The notes: generated by a model from the sequence alone, not told the origin. A DNA stretch of 64,000 bases from Taishania pollutisoli (GCF_014518315.1 NZ_JACVEL010000001.1:124001-188000); one strand, 5' to 3'; shown: positions 43,253 to 52,742, counted from the stretch's first letter. Made by a program: numbers and translations.

Positions 43253-45523
43253 TTAAAATTCAGCAATTTTAATGGAACCATGCCCAACAGTAATTTTTGT
43301 TTTTTCAAATTGACGATTAAAACGATCAATGATAATCTTTGCTTCTTCACGTGTCATATAGGTTCCCGCTAATACGCTCATTTCCTCCTTAAATTTCTTT
43401 AAAATCGCAGCTGAGCGGTAAGCACTCAATAAATCGTTATTACTCAGTTTATACTGATTTTTCAAAGCTGAAATCGCAGGATTAGGGGAACTGAAGTTCG
43501 ATTTTACAGGATCCGTATATGAATTTACTTCCATCATTATCCCCCGTTCAATATTGATCATCACCTCGCTGAAGCGCAGCCGCTTAAATGCTTCATCTTC
43601 TTTTCCTGCACTTCCGTAGGTTATTTGTTCCGCAACTGCAATATCTTTGGTAACCTGAACACCATTCCACTTTCCGATCCCCTGTCCTCTGGCAATAATA
43701 GAAAACTCTTTTTCTTTATCCAGCATTGCTTCAAAGAACTGACGCAGAGAAATACTGTCTTTCTCATCCAATAGATTCCCTTTCAGTTCGTACTTATCCG
43801 ATTCAAACTGGTCGACTAATTGCAACTGTAACCGTGCATTGTAGTTCGGTTTTGAATCAATAAGGGAAAGATGCAGCATCACCTCATCCGCCTGATTTGA
43901 AAGTACTGATTCAGGAATGGCAATCAAACGCACTTCAAAATCTTCCGATTTGTCTGACGCCGGGAACTGGAATTCCTGCGTGTACATATCAAATGTAGCT
44001 GAATCGGCAAACAGGTATAATCCGTCTTTTTCGGTATGTGATACCCAATTGTATCCCATCAATTGCTTGTATCCGTCCAATTTCAGCTGATACCTGGCAC
44101 GTAAGTCAATTGCCTCCAGTTTTTCTTTCTCCAACTCCTTGATTTTTGCCTTATACCAATCAAATTGCTGGTACAGTGAAACAATCGTATGCTGTCCGCT
44201 TCCTTTTTGTTTTTTCCCCGAATAGGTTGTCGGCTCCGCATCCCAGTTATCAGCTCCCACACCGGCCTTTATTGCACGTTTCTTCGCTTTCTTAACTTTT
44301 CCGGATGGTTTATCCGAGGTCGTAATCGGCTTGTACCCCAAATCTGAATAGCTTTTCTCTGCTTTTACAATTTTCAGTTCCGTTTCTTTTTTCTTTTGTG
44401 TATAGTATTCAATCCAGTATTCGTATCCGCGCTTCCCGGATATTTTTTCGGTCAGACCGGCAATTTTTACAAATTCCAGTTCATTGATCAGGCTCTGGAA
44501 CGTCGTTCCTGAAGAAAACGTACTATCGGGAGACAGGAAACGTGTTTCTCCGGATCCAAATAAATGGTACGATTTTCCGTTTTTTTCAATCACTACTGTT
44601 GTTTGTTTGGATGCATTGTATCCCCACACGTCAAAATGGAGGTTAGTTGCCCGGTTCTCCCCAACAGTTGTTAAATCCGTAATCGTATAGCGCATCGGCT
44701 CCACTTTCGGCTCCTCTTTTTTTGTTGTTGGCTGCGTCAGATACACCTGGTAGGGAAATAAGCCGATTGCCTTGGGAAGCCCTCTGTTCCATCTACCCTT
44801 TTCGTCTTTTTCACGTTCATCCAACAACCCGGATGTAAGACTCCCGTCTCCGGCTGCTGTGAGTACATTTACAAAGGTTGTGTATTCTCCTCCGAGGTAG
44901 GTAAAAATTTCTTTTGTTCGCTGTTCAATGTATTCATTGATTGTGGTGGAAATTCCCTGGATTACCAGTAACTCATCCTGATCTGTCATACCTCTGAACG
45001 AACCGAGTTGAGCTACTTTATCATCCAACGACAAACCAGGGTTCAACACATTGTCCAGACGCGGATGCGGAGCAGTTCTATCTTCATTTAACACAGAGGG
45101 GGGCATGTGCTTCATCAAAATCGCTTCAAAACGGGCGTACCTGTTTTCATACGTATTAAAAACAGGGTCTTTGGTGCGTTTTGCCAACAACATTTTATTG
45201 AGTTCCCAGATGGCCGTTTTGTTTGCCGCTTCCGCTAAGATCCCTTTTGCGGACTTAGCTATTTCCTGTTCACGGATAATTAACATATCCGGGTTATTGA
45301 TAATTACCGATTCAATGGAATCATAATTCAGGTTGCCGTTGGCAAATTTCACTTCATCTCCACGGTACTCAAAGTAACGTCCGATGTGATCATTGAGAAT
45401 GGGACTTTTCTTAACAATATGAAACAAATATGCCCGTTCTACCGGTGACAACGGTTGTTGTTGACCAAAAACAGTTTGAATAAAAGCAATTCCTATGATA
45501 AGCAGTACATAAATTTGTTTCAT
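43253..45523 (-). CDS. Large secreted protein of unknown function
   Basis: A 756-residue protein that I do not recognise. The signal peptide ends near VFG-QQQ (residue 20-21). The middle holds a Lys-rich linker (KVKKAKKRAIKAG, about 405-418) and a predicted coiled coil (WYKAKIKELEKEKLEAIDLRARYQLKL, about 450-480). No sorting domain, lipobox or transmembrane segment is visible, so the product is presumably periplasmic. It lies between two T9SS cargo genes on the same strand but has its own promoter box, so it may be an accessory to envelope biogenesis; that is conjecture. Confidence 0.75.
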   Translation of the reverse strand: MKQIYVLLIIGIAFIQTVFGQQQPLSPVERAYLFHIVKKSPILNDHIGRYFEYRGDEVKFANGNLNYDSIESVIINNPDMLIIREQEIAKSAKGILAEAANKTAIWELNKMLLAKRTKDPVFNTYENRYARFEAILMKHMPPSVLNEDRTAPHPRLDNVLNPGLSLDDKVAQLGSFRGMTDQDELLVIQGISTTINEYIEQRTKEIFTYLGGEYTTFVNVLTAAGDGSLTSGLLDEREKDEKGRWNRGLPKAIGLFPYQVYLTQPTTKKEEPKVEPMRYTITDLTTVGENRATNLHFDVWGYNASKQTTVVIEKNGKSYHLFGSGETRFLSPDSTFSSGTTFQSLINELEFVKIAGLTEKISGKRGYEYWIEYYTQKKKETELKIVKAEKSYSDLGYKPITTSDKPSGKVKKAKKRAIKAGVGADNWDAEPTTYSGKKQKGSGQHTIVSLYQQFDWYKAKIKELEKEKLEAIDLRARYQLKLDGYKQLMGYNWVSHTEKDGLYLFADSATFDMYTQEFQFPASDKSEDFEVRLIAIPESVLSNQADEVMLHLSLIDSKPNYNARLQLQLVDQFESDKYELKGNLLDEKDSISLRQFFEAMLDKEKEFSIIARGQGIGKWNGVQVTKDIAVAEQITYGSAGKEDEAFKRLRFSEVMINIERGIMMEVNSYTDPVKSNFSSPNPAISALKNQYKLSNNDLLSAYRSAAILKKFKEEMSVLAGTYMTREEAKIIIDRFNRQFEKTKITVGHGSIKIAEF

Positions 45524-45557
45524 TATTCTTTGTTTTAACTATAACCTGAATACCGCT

Positions 45558-45565
45558 CAAAGGTA
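45558..45565 (-). promoter_or_regulatory. -7 promoter box for the 756-residue secreted protein gene
   Basis: The minus strand reads TACCTTTG, an exact TAnnTTTG match, 34 bases upstream of the ATG at 45523. Confidence 0.55.
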
Positions 45566-45664
45566 ACAATTGATTCCGAGAAAAGATTAAATTCATCCGG
45601 GGATTAACAATCGTTCATACTCCCTGAATTAAAATTTCACCTGTGTTTCCCAAGGCCTGTTTCG

Positions 45665-45710
45665 AGCATAAAAAAAGGACTGAAAAACAGCTATCTGCTT
45701 TCCAATCCTT
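45665..45710 (-). terminator. rho-independent terminator
   Basis: AAGGACTG (45675-45682) pairs with CAATCCTT (45703-45710) with one mismatch, and an inner stem extends it. The minus strand then runs into seven T. It ends the cargo gene that stops at 45734. Confidence 0.75.
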
Positions 45711-45733
45711 ACTGATTTGCTCCGGGCAGAGAA

Positions 45734-48700
45734 CTACCTTACAATTGTAATAAACCCGGAACAGAATCCTTTCATTGCAGGATCTTCGCAATCAAAATCA
45801 TCAGAAACAACCTGGTAGAAATAAACCCCTTCTGTCAGTTCATGTCCATTTTTGTTCCGCCCGTCGAAAACGGATGTTACATTGTGCATTTCATAGACAA
45901 TATTCCCCCAACGGTTCATAATCAAAATTTTGTAGGTGAAACATTCATCCAACAGAACAGGCATTGCCAGGTAATCGTTCACACCGTCTCCATTGGGTGT
46001 AATTACGTTCGGAACCACAAAATCAGACGGCGAAACTCCCGGAGGGATGACAATAGCACCTAGCGTATCGTACTGACAGCCGTGCTGATCTGTAATTGTT
46101 AACATCAGCGGATATGTTCCTGCTTCCTGGAAAAGTTGTGTGTATATCGGACCTGCATTAATAGAGGTTCCGTCAATGTTCCAGTTGTATTGATAAGCAT
46201 TATTCAAAGGTGTTGCGTTACCGTCAAACTTTTGAAAACAGTCTACTGCGTAATCAAAACCTGGAGTAATCGGGGTTGACACTGTATAACTGTCATCCCG
46301 TTCGTTGTAACATCCAAAAGCGTCTGTTACTTCATAATGCACAGCATAAGTTCCTGGTGCAACATTTGTTATGTTAATTCCTCCGTTCACTACATTATCA
46401 CCCGAAAATGTTCCTCCTGATGGCTGTGGTGCAACTGGTGAAAAACCACTTTCATAACAGTAAACAGGATCTAAACTCATGACAATGATCGGCAAATCGT
46501 GTACATTGATTGTTTCTGTTGTTGAACCAATACAACCATTTGCATCTACATATGAATAGTCAAGCGTGTGTGATCCGTCTCCGTACGTTTCAGGAAGAAA
46601 AGAAAAGGATGCGTTCGTCCCGTTTACTTGTAATTGTCCACCTGTCGGTGCTACCTGAATGGTCACTGCTGCGGCGTCGATACAGAGATCATCCGGCGCC
46701 GTGATTGTCGGTTCAGCCGCTTCCACTACCTGTACGGCAACTCCCGTTGAATTCTCGCAACCATTTCCGTCCGTATATTCATACGTCAGGTTGTAGCTTC
46801 CGACTCCGGCAGTAGCCGGAGAGAACTGGTTTCCGGCAACACCTGTTCCACTCAATTGACCTCCGGCAGGAGATAACTGAAGGTTTGCATTCTGCACTTC
46901 CACACAATAAGGTGACGCAACATTTGTTATGGCAACTACCGGAAGCGGGTTAACGGTAATTTGATCGGTAGCACTATTGTGACATCCATTTTCATCCGTA
47001 TACGTATATGTTACTGTATATTGTCCCTGCCCTGCAGTAGCCGGGTTGATTGTTGCTCCGGTAAATCCTGTTCCCGAATAAACGCCTGTCGCAGATCCTG
47101 TAGGTTGTGGTGACCCGACAGCAGTTACCGCTGCTCCGTCAACACATACCTCATCCTGAATGGATACACTTACATCCGGTACAAGATCATCTATTTCCAC
47201 TTGAAATGTCTGGGTAATTCCCCCTGCGTCTGTAACTGTACATGTATATGTTCCGGCACACAATCCAGTAGCTGTCTGTGTAACTTGTGCTTCTGAATCA
47301 TCCCATGCGTATGTGTACGGAGCTGTTCCCCCTGTCACGTTGATTGTTGCTGTTCCTGCACAGGTAGATGTCATCGGGGGAATACATGTACTATTACAAT
47401 CTGCGTAAGTAGGTGTTCCATTTCCAGACCACGCACCACCATCCGGAATTCTTCGGTATGAATAGTCCAGTACAACAGCACCACTTCCGATGTAATTTTT
47501 TCTATTCGCCGGAATATTATCGTATGAGTTCAATGAAGGTGCAGAATTACATCCGGTCAAAGACGGAACACATGGCTGACCTGAAACACCTGCGGAATTA
47601 ATCCAGGATACAGCATCCTGGGGAACACCATTTGCATCGTAAAACGCAAACCATCCACCTGCATTCGGGAACCATACCCGTGTACCGTTGGAACATACTC
47701 CGGGATCGTTAATATTGTACGGGACAACTACTTCTACAACATTTCCACCATTAGCATATAATAGATTTGCAGGTACCGGTGACATGTTTTGTCCCCTCAC
47801 CATACAAAATCCTCCCGGAGGAACAATTGTTCCCGAAGGAATCCGAAATCCTCCGTTTCCTTCACTGGTGTTGTTTCCCAGGTAATAACAGGAAATATCA
47901 ATCGGCTCACACAGGTTCGGATTGTAAAGCTCAATCCATTCTCCTCTTCCATCTCCTACTCCACCAAAGCCCGAAATGGATCCGTCATAAGCAGATGGTG
48001 AAATCATCAACTCATTAATCAGAATGCTGGGACCCTGGTAATTGCATCCGGAACCATTGCAAAGTATATTGACAGTTGTATCGAATGAAGCTTGCATGGA
48101 TTGCGGAGTTTGTTGAATACATTCGCTATTGACAAAATTAGATGTAAGCCCGTTACGTGCAAAATTAACAAGGGTTCCATTGAAATTCGGATTTACACTA
48201 TTAATTACATTTGATATTGAAGTATTATTGCCTGCCGGCACTCCTTGATCAAAGTTGTATAGGTGAATCAATCCGGGTTCATTTCCTACAATAGTCTGGT
48301 TCATGAGTTGCTGAATTTCAGCAATAGACTTTTCACTGTTCCATATTCTCAGCTTATCCATTTCTCCTGTGTATAGCTGTGATATGGTATATATAGGCTC
48401 ATCATATTCTTGCCCTAAGCTAAATCGATCATTGCTTTGAATAGTATAAGGATAATTCATCGTACCTTCGAGTGTTCCATCTATATATAGTTTAGAAACT
48501 CCGTTATTATAAACGTACGCTACGTGATGACATACTCCGTCTAAAACACCTATATTTCCGACGAGTACATTATTCGTCTGCCCGACAGGAACATTGACAA
48601 CGATTTTGTCACTTGTATTCGGTCCTTCTATCGGGCCCCCAAATCTAATCACAAGACGATTCAAATCTCCCGTAGCTCGATTAATAGCAAAAATAGAAGA

Positions 48701-48910
48701 GTATTGCTCTTGTTGAATTACATCGGGTTTAATCCATAATTCAACGGTAAATGCAGTCAAACCAGCCAAGCTAGCTGAAACCGGGTCCAGATTAACATAG
48801 TCATTGACACCATCAAAATTTAAAGCATTATCTTGTCCATAAGAAAAAGGAACTATAAGTAAAGACAAACAAAACACAAGTTGTTTGATAGTAGTAAATT
48901 TATTTTTCAT
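45734..48910 (-). CDS. T9SS cargo with LamG-like, lamin-tail and Ig/SprB-like domains and gliding-motility-type C-terminal domain
   Basis: A 1058-residue secreted protein with a signal peptide (about 1-25, SYG-QDN). Domains in order: a laminin-G/concanavalin-like fold (about 26-225; ALNFDGVNDYVNL, FTVELWIKPD, HVAYVYNNGVSKLYIDG), then a lamin-tail domain (about 295-460; ILINELMISPSA, EWIELYNPN). A SprB-like repeat (GGTAPYTYAWDDSEAQ), three Ig-like repeats with conserved cysteines, and a PKD module follow. The type-B sorting domain is VPNVITPNGDGVNDYL, IMNRWGNIVYEM, ending ITIVR. LamG domains usually bind glycans or proteins, so a surface adhesin or polysaccharide-binding role is plausible. Confidence 0.9.
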   Translation of the reverse strand: MKNKFTTIKQLVFCLSLLIVPFSYGQDNALNFDGVNDYVNLDPVSASLAGLTAFTVELWIKPDVIQQEQYSSIFAINRATGDLNRLVIRFGGPIEGPNTSDKIVVNVPVGQTNNVLVGNIGVLDGVCHHVAYVYNNGVSKLYIDGTLEGTMNYPYTIQSNDRFSLGQEYDEPIYTISQLYTGEMDKLRIWNSEKSIAEIQQLMNQTIVGNEPGLIHLYNFDQGVPAGNNTSISNVINSVNPNFNGTLVNFARNGLTSNFVNSECIQQTPQSMQASFDTTVNILCNGSGCNYQGPSILINELMISPSAYDGSISGFGGVGDGRGEWIELYNPNLCEPIDISCYYLGNNTSEGNGGFRIPSGTIVPPGGFCMVRGQNMSPVPANLLYANGGNVVEVVVPYNINDPGVCSNGTRVWFPNAGGWFAFYDANGVPQDAVSWINSAGVSGQPCVPSLTGCNSAPSLNSYDNIPANRKNYIGSGAVVLDYSYRRIPDGGAWSGNGTPTYADCNSTCIPPMTSTCAGTATINVTGGTAPYTYAWDDSEAQVTQTATGLCAGTYTCTVTDAGGITQTFQVEIDDLVPDVSVSIQDEVCVDGAAVTAVGSPQPTGSATGVYSGTGFTGATINPATAGQGQYTVTYTYTDENGCHNSATDQITVNPLPVVAITNVASPYCVEVQNANLQLSPAGGQLSGTGVAGNQFSPATAGVGSYNLTYEYTDGNGCENSTGVAVQVVEAAEPTITAPDDLCIDAAAVTIQVAPTGGQLQVNGTNASFSFLPETYGDGSHTLDYSYVDANGCIGSTTETINVHDLPIIVMSLDPVYCYESGFSPVAPQPSGGTFSGDNVVNGGINITNVAPGTYAVHYEVTDAFGCYNERDDSYTVSTPITPGFDYAVDCFQKFDGNATPLNNAYQYNWNIDGTSINAGPIYTQLFQEAGTYPLMLTITDQHGCQYDTLGAIVIPPGVSPSDFVVPNVITPNGDGVNDYLAMPVLLDECFTYKILIMNRWGNIVYEMHNVTSVFDGRNKNGHELTEGVYFYQVVSDDFDCEDPAMKGFCSGFITIVR

Positions 48911-49145
48911 GATAAATTTTTAGTTGATAGTTAAACTAATTTTCAACGAAAATAGTTGCTTAGGGCAGTGTAAAATAATAGATTTTTCAATAAAAAAACA
49001 TTTTTATTGAAAAATTTTAAAAAACATACATCTAATAATTAGCCATTTAGAAACAAAATATGGTCTGATTCTGAATTGAATGAATGCAAAAACACGCATT
49101 TGTTATTAAAAAAATTCTTTCCCTGCCTCAGCCTCAAATAATCCT

Positions 49146-49505
49146 TTACTTCATAAACATCAATTCATCCAGATCAACATCAAACATAAAATCATGTCCT
49201 TCAGCAATGATATATGCATTTGGGTGCCCCGGAAATTCCATCTTGAAGTAGGTTGTACAATAGATTAATTGCGCCGCAGCCTTTCCAAACACCATCAAAC
49301 TCCCTCCGTTATCTCCCTGAAATTCGACAATTGCATTCCGGGCTTCCACGTTTCCTAATAACGATCATTTCCGGACAACCTGCCCAAAACAAGTTAGTGA
49401 CTCTTACATCCCCAGTTACATGAATGAATGACCCGCCCCCCATTCATTCCAGTCAATTTCATTTTTCACCGTTAAATTTTCATCAATGATCATTACCAGT
49501 TTCAT
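49146..49505 (-). pseudogene. Beta-helix (bactofilin-like) paralogue broken by two compensating frameshifts
   Basis: Read from the ATG at 49505 the frame gives MKLVMIIDENLTVKNEIDWN and then hits a stop about 30 codons in. If the run of six G near 49435-49441 had one more G, the frame continues GGSFIHVTGDVRVTNLFWAG and CPEMIVI. Removing one A near 49357 then joins it to GNVEARNAIVEFQGDNGGS and the rest down to the TAA at 49146. The corrected product is about 119 residues and aligns with the strand pattern of the upstream gene (LVGNNLKVENLITAG / CGNVEIEN). It starts 3 bases after that gene, so the pair is an operon. Either the gene is decaying or the assembly has homopolymer errors. Confidence 0.7.
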
Positions 49506-49508
49506 GTA

Positions 49509-50204
49509 TTAGTTTTTAAATATCGATTGTTTTGCTCGTAATCGCTTGTATAAATTTTGTGTATTGATTCGTTCAAAGAATATATCTTTTTCAGACAATT
49601 CATTGATAATTTCTACTGGCTGACACTCGCTCAAAAGGTCTTCCTGAAGAACTTTATATGCTTCAAAATTACTCATAAATTGAATGTTATTTTCTTTGTT
49701 ATTTACCCGCCAGGTATTTCCATACGCACGATCAAAACGGATTTCACCTTGAATTTCAAAGAAGTGCTCCTCCGGGTAAAAGAATGCTGCCTGTACATTT
49801 CCGTAAATCGTTGCACTGTAATCATTGTAGTCTCCGATCAATGCATTTTCAATTTCAACGTTTCCACAGACAATCAGCGTTCCTGCAGTGATCAGATTTT
49901 CTACTTTCAGGTTGTTTCCGACAAGTATCAGTGTTGAAGGGTCATCAAAATGTTCGAGTGTTCCATTGACAATCAAATCTCCGGTGACAATCAGATTGCA
50001 AATTCCACTTTCATACATGTCAAAATTCCCTTCAATGATAAGGTCGCCTTCACACACGATTGTATCTTCTTCAAAATAGGCAATCCCATCCAGATGGGCA
50101 TGTACAATTCCGGGATCTTTGAGAGGAAAAGTTGTTATTAATGCTTTAATTTCTTCGGGAGTAATTTCCTGTTTTAGAACACTCTTCGTGTTAAGTAGTC
50201 TCAT
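49509..50204 (-). CDS. Polymer-forming (bactofilin-like) beta-helix protein
   Basis: A 231-residue soluble protein. Residues about 45-150 are a right-handed beta-helix-like series of short strands: TIVCEGDLIIEGNFDM, NLIVTGDLIVNGTLEH, LILVGNNLKVENLITAG, TLIVCGNVEIENALIG, ATIYGNVQAAFF. This gives the G-[ND]-hydrophobic spacing of polymer-forming cytoskeletal proteins. No signal peptide or membrane helix is visible. The helical C-terminal tail is charged. The exact role is unknown; some related proteins in Bacteroidota sit in toxin-immunity loci. A frameshifted shorter homologue follows 3 bases downstream. Confidence 0.7.
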   Translation of the reverse strand: MRLLNTKSVLKQEITPEEIKALITTFPLKDPGIVHAHLDGIAYFEEDTIVCEGDLIIEGNFDMYESGICNLIVTGDLIVNGTLEHFDDPSTLILVGNNLKVENLITAGTLIVCGNVEIENALIGDYNDYSATIYGNVQAAFFYPEEHFFEIQGEIRFDRAYGNTWRVNNKENNIQFMSNFEAYKVLQEDLLSECQPVEIINELSEKDIFFERINTQNLYKRLRAKQSIFKN

Positions 50205-50463
50205 TTTTCTACGATTTAATTGTTAGCTGTATTATGTTCAGAGACGAAGGTCTCTTACCAAACACCGCTAAATTTACTCAAAAAAGCAGAACTGCAATTG
50301 CTTTTTCAGAGATAAACGTCCTAAAAAAACAATTCATTGATAAATTACTCGGAACCAACAGGTCGAATACAACAGTTGTCAGCCTGACAATGATTCACAA
50401 AAAACGTAGCAATTTTGTTAAATCTCACTTACATTTGTTTAATACAAACACAGATAATTGAGA

Positions 50464-51264
50464 ATGGAACAAAAAATCATCCGGTCATTACATGACTTAC
50501 GAGCGAAAAATCCATTGGTGCACAACATTACCAATTTCGTAGTGATGAATACTACCGCCAACGCACTGTTGGCAATCGGAGCTTCTCCGATGATGGTACA
50601 CGGACACAAGGAAGTGGAAGCGGGAGTAGAAGTTGCCAGTTCACTGGTCATCAATGTAGGAACCGTGGATGACTACTGGGCGGAAAGCATGTTAAAAGCG
50701 GCACGAAAAGCACAGGAATTACAAAAACCGTGGGTCCTGGATCCTGTAGGAGCAGGATTATCGGTATTCAGAAATGAGACACTGGAACAATTAATTGCTT
50801 ACCGTCCGACTGTCATAAGAGGAAATGCATCTGAAATTATGGCATTGCATCAATTTTCAATGAACAGTGGAAAAGGTGTCGACAGCACCAATACAAGTGA
50901 TCAGGCACTGGATGCAGCCAAGGCATTAACAGCTGCAACCGGATCAATCGTGTGCATTTCGGGTGAAGTGGATTATATTGTAACTGAACCGTTGATTATT
51001 GCGGTGAAAAACGGTCATCCCATGATGACCAAAGTAACGGGATTAGGATGTTCTTCTAGTGCTGTAATCGGTGGTTTTCTCGGGTTAAACAGTGATCCGT
51101 TTACGGAAGCTGTAAGTGGAGTAACTTTGTTCAGCCTGGCAGGAGAACTGGCATTCAAGCAAGCAAAAGGACCGGGAAGCTTGCAAATGGAATTGTACGA
51201 CATCTTGTTCAATCTGGATGAAACAACCATTTTAAAGCACATCAGAATGTCTAAATATGAATAA
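50464..51264 (+). CDS. thiM: Hydroxyethylthiazole kinase
   Basis: A 266-residue ribokinase-fold enzyme that phosphorylates 4-methyl-5-(2-hydroxyethyl)thiazole for thiamine salvage. Diagnostic features: LVHNITNFVVMNTTANALLAIGASPMM at the N-terminus, PWVLDPVGAG (89-98), RGNASEI (119-125), and the C-terminal VTGLGCSSSAVIGGF block with Cys196 in the GxGC position. I use the ATG at 50464; a TTG two codons upstream is not needed. It is the first gene of thiM-thiE-thiD; the ThiE start overlaps its end by 8 bases. No TPP riboswitch is visible upstream. Confidence 0.93.
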   Translation: MEQKIIRSLHDLRAKNPLVHNITNFVVMNTTANALLAIGASPMMVHGHKEVEAGVEVASSLVINVGTVDDYWAESMLKAARKAQELQKPWVLDPVGAGLSVFRNETLEQLIAYRPTVIRGNASEIMALHQFSMNSGKGVDSTNTSDQALDAAKALTAATGSIVCISGEVDYIVTEPLIIAVKNGHPMMTKVTGLGCSSSAVIGGFLGLNSDPFTEAVSGVTLFSLAGELAFKQAKGPGSLQMELYDILFNLDETTILKHIRMSKYE

Positions 51265-51901
51265 TGCCTTTCCATACCCATTGTACCTGGTGCTTTCAGA
51301 AAAAGATTGCACCCATTTACATTGGCTGGAAGTAGCGGAACAAGCAATAAAAGGAGGGGTAGACATCGTGCAACTGAGAGAAAAAAATTGTTCATTTGAC
51401 GCGTATCTGCGAAAGGCAAAGCAGTTAAAAGAACTAACGGATGCACACAACATTCCGCTAATTATTAACGACGCTGTTGATGTTGCAATGGAGGTTCAGT
51501 CCTGGGGAATTCATGTCGGAAGATCGGATATGCGACCTTCTGAAATCACTCAATTACCAGGTCATCCTGTGCATATCGGCTGGTCACTGGAAGTGATTGA
51601 ACAATTGGACAGTAACGAGTTGAAATTTGTGCATCATCTGGGGGTAAGTCCTGTATTTTCAACCCCGACAAAGACAAATACCATTACTGAATGGGGGTTA
51701 AACGGTATCCGACAATTGAAAGAACAGACTTCCATTCCACTGATTGCCATCGGAGGCATTCATTCGCACAATGCAAAAGCCGTACTCGAAGCGGGAGCAG
51801 ACAGTTTAGCAGTCGTTTCAGCCATCTGCGGAAGTAAAGCACCGCTTGAAGCGGCATATCAATTAAAACAGATTATTCATGACACACAACAAACAGTATA
51901 A
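51257..51901 (+). CDS. thiE: Thiamine phosphate synthase
   Basis: A 214-residue TIM-barrel enzyme that joins hydroxymethylpyrimidine diphosphate and thiazole phosphate. Motifs: VDIVQLREKNCSFDAYL (substrate loop), IPLIINDAVDVAME, WGIHVGRSDMRPSE (usually HLGQxD), VSPVFSTPTKTNT, and IPLIAIGGIHSHNAK near the C-terminus. It overlaps thiM by 8 bases and thiD by 23 bases, so translation is likely coupled through the operon. Confidence 0.93.
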   Translation: MNNAFPYPLYLVLSEKDCTHLHWLEVAEQAIKGGVDIVQLREKNCSFDAYLRKAKQLKELTDAHNIPLIINDAVDVAMEVQSWGIHVGRSDMRPSEITQLPGHPVHIGWSLEVIEQLDSNELKFVHHLGVSPVFSTPTKTNTITEWGLNGIRQLKEQTSIPLIAIGGIHSHNAKAVLEAGADSLAVVSAICGSKAPLEAAYQLKQIIHDTQQTV

Positions 51902-52715
51902 AACCATTTCAGTATTGAGCATCGCCGGGTTTGACGGAAGTGGCGGAGCAGGAATCCAGGCTGATACCAAAACGATTTCTTCACTGGGTTGTTATGCGAC
52001 CAATGTACTGACAGCCTTACCTGTTCAGAACACACAGGGCGTACAAACTATTTTTGAAATTCCGGGAATAGCAATTGATCAACAGATTACATCCATTATG
52101 GACGACATTTATCCGGATGCAATTAAGATCGGAATGGTTCACAGCGTTGAATTGGTCGAAATCATTGCGAAACATCTGAGAAATTATACCGGTCCGGTTG
52201 TTTTTGATCCGGTGATGATTTCCACCAGCGGACATCAACTGATCAAAGATGAAACGATTGATGCCTGTAAAACTCATTTATTCCCATTGGCCACATTGAT
52301 CACTCCCAATTTGGATGAAGTAAGCGTGTTGGTCAATAAAAAGATCAGTACCGTTGAACAAATGGAGGAAGCCGGGAAACAGATTGTAGAAATGGGAACG
52401 CAGGCTGTACTGGTAAAGGGCGGTCATCTGCAGCAGGAAGAACTGACTTCTTTCCTGGTACGAAGCAATCAACCGACAGAGCAGTTCAAATCGCAGCGCA
52501 TTGCATCTAAAAACACCCACGGGTCGGGTTGTACCCTCTCTTCGGCAATTGCCAGTTACCTGGCACAGGGATATTCGCTCAGTGAGAGTGTTAAACAAGC
52601 ACAAGCCTACATTCAACAAGCCATTGAAACGAGCAAAGATCTCATCATCGGAAAAGGAAACGGGCCATTGAATCACTTTTTTGATCCTAAAAAACTAATT
52701 CTGAAAACTGTCTGA
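51879..52715 (+). CDS. thiD: Hydroxymethylpyrimidine (phosphate) kinase
   Basis: A 278-residue ribokinase-family enzyme that phosphorylates HMP and HMP-P for thiamine synthesis. Motifs: SIAGFDGSGGAGIQADTKT (N-terminal substrate loop), VFDPVMISTSGH, TPNLDEVSVL, and the catalytic KNTHGSGCTLSSAIASYLAQG near 210-230 with the active-site cysteine. It is the last gene of thiMED; together these salvage thiazole and HMP, while no de novo thiC or thiG is in the window. A hairpin at 52747-52775 follows. Confidence 0.93.
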   Translation: MTHNKQYKTISVLSIAGFDGSGGAGIQADTKTISSLGCYATNVLTALPVQNTQGVQTIFEIPGIAIDQQITSIMDDIYPDAIKIGMVHSVELVEIIAKHLRNYTGPVVFDPVMISTSGHQLIKDETIDACKTHLFPLATLITPNLDEVSVLVNKKISTVEQMEEAGKQIVEMGTQAVLVKGGHLQQEELTSFLVRSNQPTEQFKSQRIASKNTHGSGCTLSSAIASYLAQGYSLSESVKQAQAYIQQAIETSKDLIIGKGNGPLNHFFDPKKLILKTV

Positions 52716-52742
52716 TGGATCTGCATTATTTCCTTTTGAAAA

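Noticed and set aside
50234-50461. 75-codon frame ahead of thiM
   Set aside because: No promoter, no recognisable features, and it ends at the thiM start; treated as leader sequence.
50205-50463. Possible TPP riboswitch before thiM
   Set aside because: Only a small AGAGAC/GTCTCT hairpin is present; the conserved THI-box words are missing.
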